Shown one piece after another: positions 43,458 to 52,105 of a DNA stretch of 64,000 nt. The position numbers and the translations under genes were made by a program. Origin of the DNA: Rhodospirillaceae bacterium UBA1479 (GTDB taxonomy: Bacteria > Pseudomonadota > Alphaproteobacteria > Rhodospirillales > Casp-alpha2); assembly GCA_002325375.1 (NCBI GenBank), contig DCRZ01000002.1, positions 1 to 64,000 of the forward strand, in the 5' to 3' direction. Positions within the stretch are counted from its first letter, which is position 1. The number at the start of each line of letters is the position of its first letter. The notes below the pieces were generated by a model. The model was not told the origin of the DNA, did no database searches, and saw only the letters and a program-made list of their open reading frames with translations.

Positions 43458-44069
43458 TCAGATTTTGCAGCGGGCGAAGGACGGGCCGTCGTCGACGTCT
43501 TCCAGTTCATCGATCAGGGCAATGCGAAGGCCTGCGAGATTGGCCCGGCTGTCGGCCAGGGCATGGGATGTCGACCAACGCACGCCGCCGAAGGGGTCGC
43601 TGAAGTGCGGCCGGCGTCGCAGGCCGACCAGCCAATAACCGCCGTCGGGGGCCGGGCCGAACACGGCGTCGTGGTTGCCCAGAAGTTTGAACGCGCGGGC
43701 GATCATCTTGGATTGGATGCCCGGAATGTCCGACCCGATCAGCACCACCGGCCCCGGCGGCAGCAGCGCCATGACCCGCGCCATGCGGGCACCCAGGTCC
43801 CCGCCGCCTTGGCTAAGGAAGGACCGGCATCCCGGCGCGGCGGCATGCCACAGACCCCGGTCGAAAATGCTTTGGTCCGGCGACACGGCCAGCCAGCAGC
43901 GCCAGCGCCGGTCCCGGCCCAGGCGTCGCGTCAATCCTGCCAGCATGCCCCGGTAGAAGGCCCAGGCGCCGACGCCGCCGATATGCCGCGCCAGGCGTGT
44001 CTTCACGCGGCCCAGGCGCGGCGCCTTGGCGAAGATGACCAGATGGTTCTGCAGGGGGCGGGTTCTCAC
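43458..44069 (-). CDS. TIGR04282-type glycosyltransferase-like protein
   Basis: A 203-residue nucleotidyl/glycosyltransferase-fold protein (DUF2064), with the start HLVIFAKAPRLGRVKTRLA and the motifs LIGSDIPGI and FGPAPDGGYWLVGL. Databases name this family an arsenosugar-biosynthesis or rSAM/selenodomain-associated transferase; the true reaction is unproven. The start is the GTG at 44069, whose bases overlap the TGA of the preceding gene (GTGA). The open frame runs further upstream, but only antisense to or within that gene. Confidence 0.85.
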   Translation of the reverse strand: MRTRPLQNHLVIFAKAPRLGRVKTRLARHIGGVGAWAFYRGMLAGLTRRLGRDRRWRCWLAVSPDQSIFDRGLWHAAAPGCRSFLSQGGGDLGARMARVMALLPPGPVVLIGSDIPGIQSKMIARAFKLLGNHDAVFGPAPDGGYWLVGLRRRPHFSDPFGGVRWSTSHALADSRANLAGLRIALIDELEDVDDGPSFARCKI

Positions 44070-44848
44070 TTGTACAACGGCGCGATCCAGCGCGGCGGTA
44101 GGCCCGCATAGTACAGGCCGAGGCACAACAGATTGCGCAGCGGACGCAGCCACCAACCGTTCCTGCGGTAGCGCACGGCCGAGGTCGTGACGGCGGAAGG
44201 TAGGGAGGTCAGGCGTCTGTTTCCGATGCGGCGCACCAAATCCACATCCTCCATCAACGGCAGGGGATTGTAGCCCTTGAGGAAGTCGTAGAACGGCCGG
44301 GAAATCACAAGCCCCTGGTCGCCGTAAGGCAGGCCCAGATGCCTGGCCCGCCAATTGGCAAGGTCTTCGACCCGCCGTGCCTGGGGCGACGGGTCATCCA
44401 GGATCAGCTGGAAGTATCCGGCACGGAAATGATTGTCCCGGTTGCCGGTGAAGCCGCGCAGGATGATCTGCCAGCCACGTTGCAGGGCGCTGTCCGCGTG
44501 CAGGAACAATAACCAAGGGGCCGTTGCCGCCGCCGCCCCCGCGGCCAACTGCGACCCCCGCCCCCGGGGGGCCGCGATGACTTTGGCGTCGAAGGCGCGG
44601 GCAATACGCTGGGTTCCATCGGTCGATCCGCCGTCGGCGACGATAACCTCGAAGTCGATACCGCCGCCGGACAGACTGTCCAGGGCGCGGCCCAAATCCG
44701 TGGCCGCGTTCAAGGTCGGGATGATGATGCTGAGGGTCGGCGGCACGGCGCTGCGTTCGGCGAGGGGCGGGGCGTCCGGTGCCTCGTCGGCCGGGTTGTC
44801 CAGGGCCGGATCTTCTGTCGGTTGGTGATCGGGGGGCAGATCGCTCAC
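44066..44848 (-). CDS. TIGR04283-type family 2 glycosyltransferase
   Basis: A 260-residue GT-A transferase with SIIIPTLNAATDLGRALDSL, the VIVADGGSTDGT nucleotide-binding part, the FLHADS metal site and a C-terminal hydrophobic patch typical of the TIGR04283 family. Together with the next gene it forms the pair often annotated for arsenosugars. The first 35 residues are acidic and Pro-rich and look flexible. The two genes overlap by four bases. Confidence 0.88.
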   Translation of the reverse strand: MSDLPPDHQPTEDPALDNPADEAPDAPPLAERSAVPPTLSIIIPTLNAATDLGRALDSLSGGGIDFEVIVADGGSTDGTQRIARAFDAKVIAAPRGRGSQLAAGAAAATAPWLLFLHADSALQRGWQIILRGFTGNRDNHFRAGYFQLILDDPSPQARRVEDLANWRARHLGLPYGDQGLVISRPFYDFLKGYNPLPLMEDVDLVRRIGNRRLTSLPSAVTTSAVRYRRNGWWLRPLRNLLCLGLYYAGLPPRWIAPLYK

Positions 44849-45194
44849 GGCATTTGGCTCCGATGGCGGCGCGTCATCGGCGGGGGCTCATGACAGGCGT
44901 CGGAAAGGCCCGGTGTCAGCGCCGGGGGCGCTGCTGCGGGCGATTGCGCACGGGGATCGGCACGGGGGCCGGCGGCGGGGCCAGCAGTTCGGCCAAGCCG
45001 TCGAGGATGCCGTCGATGATTTCCTTGATCTTGCTCATGTACCCATGCCCAGACCATGTTTCTCCGCACCAGGCCGGAAAACGCCGGCCCGTAACCTTAA
45101 CGAAACTCTAACAAACCGTGATGATCCTGTCACCGGGACTCTTGCCCAGGTGTGCGAGGTGACGGTCTGCCGTGTGGGGAGGGAGGCCGGCGGT
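44849..45194. other. Intergenic region holding a possible 40-codon gene
   Basis: The stretch lies between two minus-strand genes. Apart from the short frame at 44916-45038 I see no gene. Confidence 0.5.
44916..45038 (-). CDS. Candidate 40-residue protein (amphipathic helix and Pro/Arg tail)
   Basis: An ATG at 45038 opens a frame of 40 codons. The first 20 residues, MSKIKEIIDGILDGLAELLA, form a clear amphipathic helix; then come PPPAPVPIPV and an Arg-rich end RNRPQQRPRR. Codon third positions are rich in C and G, as in the neighbouring genes, and such a balanced composition is not expected from chance. GGG lies five bases before the ATG, a weak ribosome-binding site. A small membrane- or protein-associated peptide is the most I can say. 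Confidence 0.5.
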   Translation of the reverse strand: MSKIKEIIDGILDGLAELLAPPPAPVPIPVRNRPQQRPRR

Positions 45195-45446
45195 TTAGCG
45201 CCGGGTGATGGTGATCGGGCGTCCCGCTTGATGGTAGATCAGCCCGTGGGGAGGGGATTTCTGGTCATCCTCCTCGCACCGGTATTGCGACGCTTCCGCC
45301 GCATTGGGGGCGTCCGGCACGTTCAGGGTGATCAGCTTGCGGGCTTCTTCGCTGCTCGAAGCCTTGACCCAGAACGAATCCCCGTCAGCGACGGGATAGA
45401 TATGGAAATTGGGCAATGCGGTCTCCTTGCTGCCGATGGGGAGCAT
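45195..45446 (-). CDS. Small hypothetical protein, start uncertain
   Basis: A frame of 83 residues from the ATG at 45446, with MLPIGSKETALPNFHIYPVAD at its start, the segment FWVKASSSEEARKLITLNVPDAP in the middle and GLIYHQAGRPITITRR at the end. The frame is open to 45614, but that part overlaps the radical SAM gene on the other strand. No good ribosome-binding site is seen. The family is not recognised. Confidence 0.45.
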   Translation of the reverse strand: MLPIGSKETALPNFHIYPVADGDSFWVKASSSEEARKLITLNVPDAPNAAEASQYRCEEDDQKSPPHGLIYHQAGRPITITRR

Positions 45447-45559
45447 ATAGGAGTTGCCGGGCGCAAGCGAGCGAACTCGGCGGCTTTTGGACGATATTGC
45501 TTCAGGGGTATCGAAATAAATGTTCTTGAAATGTTCTTTTTCTGCGATATCCTCATCCC

Positions 45560-46648
45560 ATGTCCGCATCTCCCAAATTCGGTGGTGCCACGAAGGGCCG
45601 GGGCGCTGTTTCAAACCAGGACGGCCGCTTCGAGCGCCTGACGCGGGAGGCCGTGGACGACGGATGGTGCGATGACGTCGATCTGCCGCCGTTGCGCACC
45701 CAGGTTCTTCCCGACACGGCGCGCAAGGTGATTGCGCGCAACACGTCGCCCGACATTCCCTTCGACCGTTCGCTCAATCCTTACCGGGGGTGCGAACACG
45801 GCTGCGTGTACTGTTTCGCGCGGCCGAGCCATGCCTATCTGGGGCTGTCGCCGGGGCTTGATTTCGAAACCAAGCTGTTCGCCAAACATGATGCGGCGGC
45901 CCTGCTGCGTGCCGAACTGTCAGCAAGGTCCTACCGCTGTCAGACCCTGCAGCTGGGCGCCAACACGGACCCCTATCAGCCGATCGAACGGCGGCTCGGT
46001 ATCACCCGCGGGGTGCTTGAGGTTCTGTCCGCCTGCGATCATCCCGTGTCGATCACCACCAAATCGGATCTGGTGTTGCGCGATCTCGACATCCTGGCGC
46101 CCATGGCGGCCAAGGGGCTGGCGTCGGTCGCGGTTTCCGTGACGACCCTGGACCGGGGGTTGGCGCGGCGGCTTGAACCCCGGGCGCCGACGGCGGCCAA
46201 GCGCCTGCGCGCCATCGCCGGTCTGGCCGGGGCCGGCGTTCCCGTGACGGTGCTGGCGGCCCCCATGATTCCGGCCCTCAACGACATGGAACTGGACGCC
46301 ATCATCGCCGAAGCCGCGGCCGCCGGGGCGACGGCGGCGGGCTATGTCCTGCTGCGCCTGCCGGGCGAAGTCGCGGGGTTGTTCCGGGAATGGCTGGAGG
46401 CCCATTACCCGGACCGGGCGGAGCGGGTTTTGAGCCGTCTCAAGGCCAGCCGCGCGGGCGCGCTTTATCGCGCAGAATGGGGAGCCCGCCATACCGGCAC
46501 GGGGATTGAAGCGCAGTTGCTTGCCGCCCGCTTCAAGGCGGCGCTGAAGCGCGCGGGCCTGGACCGGGCGCGGTCCGGCAGCCGCCCGATGCGCACGGAC
46601 CTGTTCCGCCCGCCGGTGCCGCCGTCGGCGCAGATGTCCCTGTTTTAG
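45560..46648 (+). CDS. PA0069-family radical SAM protein
   Basis: A 362-residue radical SAM enzyme. CEHGCVYCFARPSH carries the CxxxCxxC cluster motif near residue 78, followed by GANTDPYQPIER. The family is related to spore photoproduct lyase but its reaction is unknown. TTGAAA (45526-45531) and TATCCT (45548-45553) with a 16-base spacer form a fair promoter; the start codon lies seven bases after the -10 box and no ribosome-binding site is visible, so the mRNA may be leaderless. Confidence 0.9.
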   Translation: MSASPKFGGATKGRGAVSNQDGRFERLTREAVDDGWCDDVDLPPLRTQVLPDTARKVIARNTSPDIPFDRSLNPYRGCEHGCVYCFARPSHAYLGLSPGLDFETKLFAKHDAAALLRAELSARSYRCQTLQLGANTDPYQPIERRLGITRGVLEVLSACDHPVSITTKSDLVLRDLDILAPMAAKGLASVAVSVTTLDRGLARRLEPRAPTAAKRLRAIAGLAGAGVPVTVLAAPMIPALNDMELDAIIAEAAAAGATAAGYVLLRLPGEVAGLFREWLEAHYPDRAERVLSRLKASRAGALYRAEWGARHTGTGIEAQLLAARFKAALKRAGLDRARSGSRPMRTDLFRPPVPPSAQMSLF

Positions 46649-46704
46649 GGGCCGCTTCTCAATCACCATGTGGAGCGATGCCGGGGAAATGCTAACCTGT
46701 GCTG

Positions 46705-48246
46705 ATGGACCCCCAGGCACCCCCGAAAGAGCTTCCGGAAAAGATCGCCGAGATCGGCGCCGCCGCCGTCGATGCCGTTGCCGAGGTCACGGAAAAGGCC
46801 ATGACCGCGTCGGACGCGGCCCATGGCAATGACCTGACCGGAATCGCCCTCGTCGTTCTGGCGGCGCTGTTGTGCGGCATGCTGATGACCCGCCTGCGCC
46901 AGCCGGCCATCGTCGGCTACATCCTGGCCGGCGTCATTCTGGGGCCATCGGGGCTCAGCGTGGTCAAGGACCAGGGTTCCCTCGAACTGCTCGCGGAAAT
47001 GGGCGTGTTGCTGCTGCTGTTCCTGGTCGGGTTGGAACTGTCCCTGCGCTCGTTCCGCCGCATGTGGCGGCTTGCGGTGTTCACGGTGGCGTTTCAGATC
47101 ACGGCCTCTGTCGCCGTGACCTTGCTGTGTTCGCAGATTTTCGACTGGTCGATGCCGCTTTCCGTGCTGCTGGGGTTCGTGGTCGCCCTGTCGTCGACGG
47201 CGGTGGTGGTCAAGATGCTGGAAGACCTGGGTGAACTGCGCACCCGCACGGGGCGGGTCACGGTCGGCATCCTGATCGCCCAGGATCTGGCCGTGGTGCC
47301 CATGCTGTTATGGGTGGGGGCCATGCAGGGCGGCCAATTCGAATGGATGACGATCCCCAAGATTGTGCTGTCCATCGGCTTCCTGGCCTGGCTGATCTGG
47401 TATCTGTCGCGCGGGCGCAAGGTCGTCCTGCCGTTTACCGACCGCATCCTGCCCAATGTCGATCTGCGCCCCCTGGCGGCGCTGACGTTCTGTTTCGGCT
47501 GTGCGTCGATCGCCGGCGTCATGGGCCTGTCGGCGGCCTACGGCGCCTTCATCGCCGGGTTGATCGTCGGCAACTCGACCCTGCGCCATCCGATCACGGA
47601 AACGGTGGTGCCGATCCAGAGCATCCTGATGATGGTGTTCTTCCTGTCCATCGGGCTGCTGCTGGACATGGGCTATATCTGGGACAACCTGGGCCGGGTG
47701 CTGTTGCTGTTCTTCCTGGTCAGCGTGTTCAAGACCGTGATCAACGTGGGCTTCCTGCGCGCCCTGGGTCAGCCTTGGGACCGCGCCTTTCTGTCCGGTG
47801 TCTTGCTGGCGCAGATCGGCGAATTCTCGTTCCTGCTGTCCGTGGTCGGCGTTTCGGCGGGCGTGCTGAACGCCGACGATTCCCGGCTGGTCGTCTCGGT
47901 CACGGTGATGTCGCTGGCGCTGTCGCCGCTGTGGGTCGTCACGGCGCGGCGCATTCAGGCCATCGCCCACGAAGGCGTCGCGTCGGGCGGCGAACTGGTC
48001 CGTTTGGTCTATGCCCCGGAAACGGAAATTCTCACCGAAACCTTCGGCACCGCGCGTTCGCGGTCCATGCGCCAATTGCGCAAGGGGGCGTTGCTGCTGC
48101 GCCGGGCACGCCTGCGCCGGTCGCGGCGCAAGAAGGCGGAGGCGGCGCCCGCCGTCCCTAAGGCGGTCACGGACCCGACCCCGTCCGCGGATAAACCAAA
48201 ACCCGAACCGCAAGCCAAATCCAAACCAAAGTCGAAAGACGACTGA
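46705..48246 (+). CDS. Kef/CPA2-type cation:proton antiporter
   Basis: A protein of about 513 residues with 12-13 membrane helices. The Kef signatures are IVGYILAGVILGPSGL, LLLFLVGLELS, ALSSTAVVVKMLEDLGEL and GAFIAGLIVGNS. It should exchange K+ or Na+ for H+. There is no TrkA-N (NAD-binding) domain; instead the C-terminus is an Arg-, Lys- and Pro-rich tail of about 90 residues. I prefer the ATG at 46705; a GTG at 46699 is in frame. TAACCT lies six bases before it, so this transcript may also be nearly leaderless. Confidence 0.88.
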   Translation: MDPQAPPKELPEKIAEIGAAAVDAVAEVTEKAMTASDAAHGNDLTGIALVVLAALLCGMLMTRLRQPAIVGYILAGVILGPSGLSVVKDQGSLELLAEMGVLLLLFLVGLELSLRSFRRMWRLAVFTVAFQITASVAVTLLCSQIFDWSMPLSVLLGFVVALSSTAVVVKMLEDLGELRTRTGRVTVGILIAQDLAVVPMLLWVGAMQGGQFEWMTIPKIVLSIGFLAWLIWYLSRGRKVVLPFTDRILPNVDLRPLAALTFCFGCASIAGVMGLSAAYGAFIAGLIVGNSTLRHPITETVVPIQSILMMVFFLSIGLLLDMGYIWDNLGRVLLLFFLVSVFKTVINVGFLRALGQPWDRAFLSGVLLAQIGEFSFLLSVVGVSAGVLNADDSRLVVSVTVMSLALSPLWVVTARRIQAIAHEGVASGGELVRLVYAPETEILTETFGTARSRSMRQLRKGALLLRRARLRRSRRKKAEAAPAVPKAVTDPTPSADKPKPEPQAKSKPKSKDD

Positions 48247-48258
48247 CGGTGCCCTGGC

Positions 48259-48897
48259 ATGCCTGATTTCGATCACGAGGATAAAGCCCGGGCCGCCGGC
48301 CACGGCGTCATCTGCGGCATCGACGAAGCCGGCCGCGGGCCCTGGGCCGGGCCGGTCGTCGCCGCGGCGGCGATCCTCGACCGGGCCGGCCTGCCCCTGT
48401 CCCTGGCGTCGGAACTGGACGATTCAAAGCGACTGAAAGCCGCCGCCCGCGACCGCCTGTTGGCGGAACTCACCCCCCATGCGGTGATCGGCGTCGGGCA
48501 GGCCTCGGCGGCGGAAATCGATGCCTTCAACATTCTGCAGGCGACCTTCCTGGCCATGGATCGCGCGGTTCAGGCCCTGGGCCGGGTGCCTGATTTCGCC
48601 CTGGTCGACGGCAACCGGCCGCCGCCCCTGCCGTCCGCGCCCGGCTGCCGGATCGATTGCCTGGTCGGCGGTGACGGCCGGTCGCTGTCCATCGCCGCCG
48701 CCTCCATCGCCGCCAAGGTGACGCGCGATCGCCTGATGGCCGATCTTGCGGAACGGTTTCCCGGATACGGCTGGGAGCGCAACGCGGGATACGGCACGGC
48801 CGCGCATAAGGCGGCCCTGGAACGCCAGGGCGTGACGTCGGAGCACCGAAAAAGTTACAAGCCGATCCTCAATATCTTGCGCGACGGGGAGTCGTGA
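48259..48897 (+). CDS. rnhB: Ribonuclease HII
   Basis: A 212-residue RNase HII that cuts RNA in RNA-DNA hybrids, including single ribonucleotides. The acidic residues of the active site are present: GIDEAGRGPWAGPVV (D and E), the LVDGN segment, and AASIAAKVTRD. It starts 12 bases after the antiporter gene and is probably co-transcribed with it. Confidence 0.96.
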   Translation: MPDFDHEDKARAAGHGVICGIDEAGRGPWAGPVVAAAAILDRAGLPLSLASELDDSKRLKAAARDRLLAELTPHAVIGVGQASAAEIDAFNILQATFLAMDRAVQALGRVPDFALVDGNRPPPLPSAPGCRIDCLVGGDGRSLSIAAASIAAKVTRDRLMADLAERFPGYGWERNAGYGTAAHKAALERQGVTSEHRKSYKPILNILRDGES

Positions 48898-48963
48898 CTC
48901 CCATATATGCCGTCAAGACTCTCTCCTAAGTATTTGAATCCAAATACTTCTTGACCGCGACTC
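48889..48963. promoter_or_regulatory. GANTC cluster and palindrome at the ccrM promoter
   Basis: Five GANTC sites lie within 75 bp: 48889, 48896, 48917, 48936 and 48959. The fourth, GAATC, sits at the centre of a perfect inverted repeat with 9-bp arms, AAGTATTTG and CAAATACTT (48928-48949). TTGACC follows at 48951. In Caulobacter the methylation state of GANTC in the ccrM promoter controls transcription, with GcrA; a similar loop is inferred here. Confidence 0.7.
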
Positions 48964-49012
48964 CGGCCCTGGCCATGCTCCCCGAATACTGGGGACCTGG
49001 GAAAGTCTGACA

Positions 49013-50155
49013 ATGACGAAAAAGCCTGCCACCGCGCGCCGCAAGGCGGCCGCCGCCGAACGTGAGTCCGCCGCCAAGCAGGCAGAGGCTTATGCCGACA
49101 CCGTCCATGTCGGCGACTGTGTCGAGTTGATGAACGCCATGCCGGAAGGCAGCGTCGACATGGTCTTCGCCGATCCGCCCTACAACCTGCAATTGGAAGG
49201 CGAATTGCACCGCCCCGATAATTCGCGGGTCGACGGCGTCGACGCCGACTGGGACCGGTTCTCGGGCTTCAAAAGCTATGACGAATTCACCCATGCCTGG
49301 CTGTCCGCCGCGCGCCGGGTGCTGCAACCCAACGGCACGCTTTGGGTGATCGGCAGCTATCACAACATTTTCCGCGTCGGCGCGATCCTGCAGGACCTGG
49401 GATATTGGATCCTCAACGACATCGTGTGGCGCAAGTCCAATCCCATGCCCAATTTCCGGGGCCGGCGCTTCACCAACGCCCATGAGACCATGATCTGGGC
49501 GGCGCGGGACAAGGACGCCAAATACCGCTTCAACTACGAAGCCATGAAGACGCTGAACGACGATCTGCAGATGCGCTCCGACTGGACCATCCCGCTGTGC
49601 ACGGGGGCGGAGCGTTTGAAGAACGCCGAGGGCAAGAAGGCCCATCCGACCCAGAAACCGGAAGCCTTGCTTTACCGCACCATTCTGTCTTCGACGGACG
49701 TGGGCGATGTGATCCTGGACCCGTTCTTCGGCACGGGCACGACCGGGGCCGTGGCGCGCATGCTGGACCGCCGCTATGTCGGCCTGGAACGGGATCAGGA
49801 ATACGCGGCCCTGGCCAAGGAACGCCTGGCCGGGATCGAGCCTTTGGCCGAACCGTCGCTGCTGACCACCCCGGCCAAGCGCGAACAGCCGCGCATCCCC
49901 TTCGGTTGGGTGGTCGAACGCGGGTTGCTCAAGGCCGGGCAGACCCTGACCGACCATCAGCGCCGCCACACGGCGCGGGTGCGCGCCGACGGTACGCTGA
50001 CCGCCGATGAATTCCGCGGCTCCATCCATCAGGTGGGCGCCCATGTGCAGAAAGCCCCGGCCTGCAACGGCTGGCAGTTCTGGCACGTGGAACTGGGCAA
50101 CGAACTGGTGCCCATCGACCTGTTCCGCCAGAAGCTACGGGCGGAACTCCACTAA
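49013..50155 (+). CDS. ccrM: CcrM, cell-cycle GANTC adenine methyltransferase
   Basis: A 380-residue beta-class DNA adenine methyltransferase. DPPYNLQLEG (54-63) is the catalytic motif and DPFFGTGTTGAVA near 240 the AdoMet motif, and KAHPTQKPEALLYR precedes it. The C-terminal 80-residue domain with DHQRRHTARVRADGT and HQVGAHVQKAPACNGW is the one that CcrM uses for DNA recognition. It methylates A in GANTC and links gene expression to replication. Its own promoter is full of GANTC. The 3' end overlaps the convergent acyltransferase gene by 21 bp. Confidence 0.96.
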   Translation: MTKKPATARRKAAAAERESAAKQAEAYADTVHVGDCVELMNAMPEGSVDMVFADPPYNLQLEGELHRPDNSRVDGVDADWDRFSGFKSYDEFTHAWLSAARRVLQPNGTLWVIGSYHNIFRVGAILQDLGYWILNDIVWRKSNPMPNFRGRRFTNAHETMIWAARDKDAKYRFNYEAMKTLNDDLQMRSDWTIPLCTGAERLKNAEGKKAHPTQKPEALLYRTILSSTDVGDVILDPFFGTGTTGAVARMLDRRYVGLERDQEYAALAKERLAGIEPLAEPSLLTTPAKREQPRIPFGWVVERGLLKAGQTLTDHQRRHTARVRADGTLTADEFRGSIHQVGAHVQKAPACNGWQFWHVELGNELVPIDLFRQKLRAELH

Positions 50156-51052
50156 CGATCCGGATTCCATGGGGATGTCGTAGACCCGCCGCCAATGGGC
50201 GCGGGTCACGCCCATGGTGATTTTGTCATGGCAATGGGCGGCCAATGCCTTGCGTCCCGCGAAATCGCGGGCCTGCACCGGTGCGTGGAAGGTGACCTCG
50301 ACCATGGCCCCGCGCAGCCCGAACACGGAAATCAGATGCGGCAGCAGGGTCATGTCGCCGTACCAGGCGTAAAGGGCGCGCAGGCCCCGGTCGAGCGGCC
50401 GGCCGTCGGCATAGCGGGTATAGGCGATGGACACGGGCTGGACGCGGGGTTGCTCCGCCCCCGGGGCCGCATCGGCGACGGCGAACAAGGCGCTTTTGAA
50501 CGGCAGGACATGGATGCCGTCCGACGATGTGCCCTCGGGGAACAGCACCAGGCTGTCGCCGGCGGCAAGCCGGTCCGCCATCTCGGCGCGCTGACCCAGG
50601 GCCTCCCGGGCGTCGCGGCGGATGAACAGGGTGCGGTAAATTTTCGCGCACAGCCCGAACAGGGGCCAATCCCGGACATCGTCCTTGGCCACGAAGGCGG
50701 CATCCGTCAGCAGGGCCAGCACCGGGATGTCCAGATAGGACACATGGTTGCTGACATAGAGCGTTCCCGTCTGGCCGAGGGGGGCGCCGTTGACCTTGAC
50801 CCGCAGACTGGCCAGCCGCGCCACGCCCCGGAACCAGATCAGGGCGATGCGCCTGACGGCGGGCGCACCCAACGGATAGGCCGCCACCGCGACCGGCAGC
50901 AGCGCGCCCGTCAGGGCAAGGAACAATGAAATACGGCCGGCGGACCTAAGGCCCGAGGCGGCGACGGGACCGGCGTCGCCTAGCGCGTCCCACAGGGCTT
51001 GTAGTGGCGCTGGTATTTCTCGGTGATGTGGTCCGTAGGTACGATGATGCAT
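50135..51052 (-). CDS. olsA: 1-acylglycerol-3-phosphate-type acyltransferase (OlsA/PlsC)
   Basis: A protein of up to 305 residues. A membrane helix near 40-60 and the motifs NHVSYLDIP (NHxxxxD) and FPEGTSSDG identify a PlsC-type acyltransferase. Because it follows the OlsB-like gene, it is probably OlsA, which adds the second acyl chain to lyso-ornithine lipid. The ATG at 51052 means a 73-bp overlap with the OlsB-like gene; no later ATG fits before the membrane helix, though a TTG start is possible. Confidence 0.85.
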   Translation of the reverse strand: MHHRTYGPHHREIPAPLQALWDALGDAGPVAASGLRSAGRISLFLALTGALLPVAVAAYPLGAPAVRRIALIWFRGVARLASLRVKVNGAPLGQTGTLYVSNHVSYLDIPVLALLTDAAFVAKDDVRDWPLFGLCAKIYRTLFIRRDAREALGQRAEMADRLAAGDSLVLFPEGTSSDGIHVLPFKSALFAVADAAPGAEQPRVQPVSIAYTRYADGRPLDRGLRALYAWYGDMTLLPHLISVFGLRGAMVEVTFHAPVQARDFAGRKALAAHCHDKITMGVTRAHWRRVYDIPMESGSLVEFRP

Positions 51053-51855
51053 ACGTCCGTCGTGTTGAACTGGTTGTCGATAACCGCGCCGTCGCCGATG
51101 AAGCCGCCGACGCGCATGTATCCCTTGATAAGCGGCGGCAGCATGGCGCGGGCCGCTCTTTGATCCAGCCGGGTCAGGGGCACCCGGTCGATCTTCACGT
51201 AAAGGTCGTCAAGCGCCCGGGCACGGATGTCGCTGGGCGCCATGTGGAAATGGTGCAGATAGCTGAGCGCCGGCATGAGCGCTTCCGCGTCCGTGCCGGG
51301 CAACGAGCCGCAGCCGAACATCAGTTTGATGTCGTAGGCGTTGAGGTATTCCGCGATGCCGCCCCACAGAAGCTGCATGACGGCCCCCGTGCGGTAGTCT
51401 TCATGGACGCAGGACCGGCCCAGTTCGACCAGTTCGCCCGGATGACGCAGCAAGGCCGACAGGTCGTATTCATGGGCCGAATAGAACCCGCCGTTGGCCT
51501 TGGCCACGGCGCCCCGGATCAACCGGTAAGTGCCGCAGACGAAGGGGCGGCCGGGCTGCGAGCGGTCCGTGTCGAGCACCAGCAGGTGATCGCAGACGGT
51601 GTCGAAAGGATCGGCGTCGCGCTCGTGGCGTGCGGCCTCCACGGTCGGGATGGCGCCCATCTCGCGGTAGAACACGTTGTAGCGCAGGCGCTGCGCAGCC
51701 TCGATCTCCTCGGGCGTTTCCGCCAGGCGGATTTCCAGGTTGCGGGCACGCACGTCGACCGGGCGTGGCGGGGTGGGGGCAGGGGTCTTTCTCCGGGGGT
51801 ACGCAAACTTGGGCAGCACCCCTTTGGGAACGGCCAGCTTGGCAAGCATGTTCAT
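50980..51855 (-). CDS. olsB: GNAT-type N-acyltransferase (OlsB-like)
   Basis: A 291-residue GNAT-family protein of the hemolysin/OlsB type. ARNLEIRLAETPEEIEAAQRLRYNVFYREMGA and ELGRSCVHEDYRTGAVMQLLWGGIAEY are typical segments. OlsB puts 3-hydroxyacyl from ACP onto ornithine, the first step to ornithine lipids, which replace phospholipids when phosphate is short. It is the first gene of the pair. The name rests on the family and on its neighbour. Confidence 0.85.
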   Translation of the reverse strand: MNMLAKLAVPKGVLPKFAYPRRKTPAPTPPRPVDVRARNLEIRLAETPEEIEAAQRLRYNVFYREMGAIPTVEAARHERDADPFDTVCDHLLVLDTDRSQPGRPFVCGTYRLIRGAVAKANGGFYSAHEYDLSALLRHPGELVELGRSCVHEDYRTGAVMQLLWGGIAEYLNAYDIKLMFGCGSLPGTDAEALMPALSYLHHFHMAPSDIRARALDDLYVKIDRVPLTRLDQRAARAMLPPLIKGYMRVGGFIGDGAVIDNQFNTTDVCIIVPTDHITEKYQRHYKPCGTR

Positions 51856-52105
51856 GATGTCGCGGTCCCTATTGCCGGTACGGCACGTCTTGGTTGGTCA
51901 GGTGCGTATTCATCGCCCAGGGCCAATTTCACATCTGATGACAGACGGTTCCGGCGAAGACAAAAGAAGCTTTGTTAACGGCGGCGTGACGGTTCGATGA
52001 CAGGGGAAACCCGTTGGTACGCCTTTGTCGTGGCCCATCCGCGCGCGATATGGCAACCTTCGGCGGAACGGGAGCCTGCAACGGGGATGAATTGGGGATC
52101 AGCCG

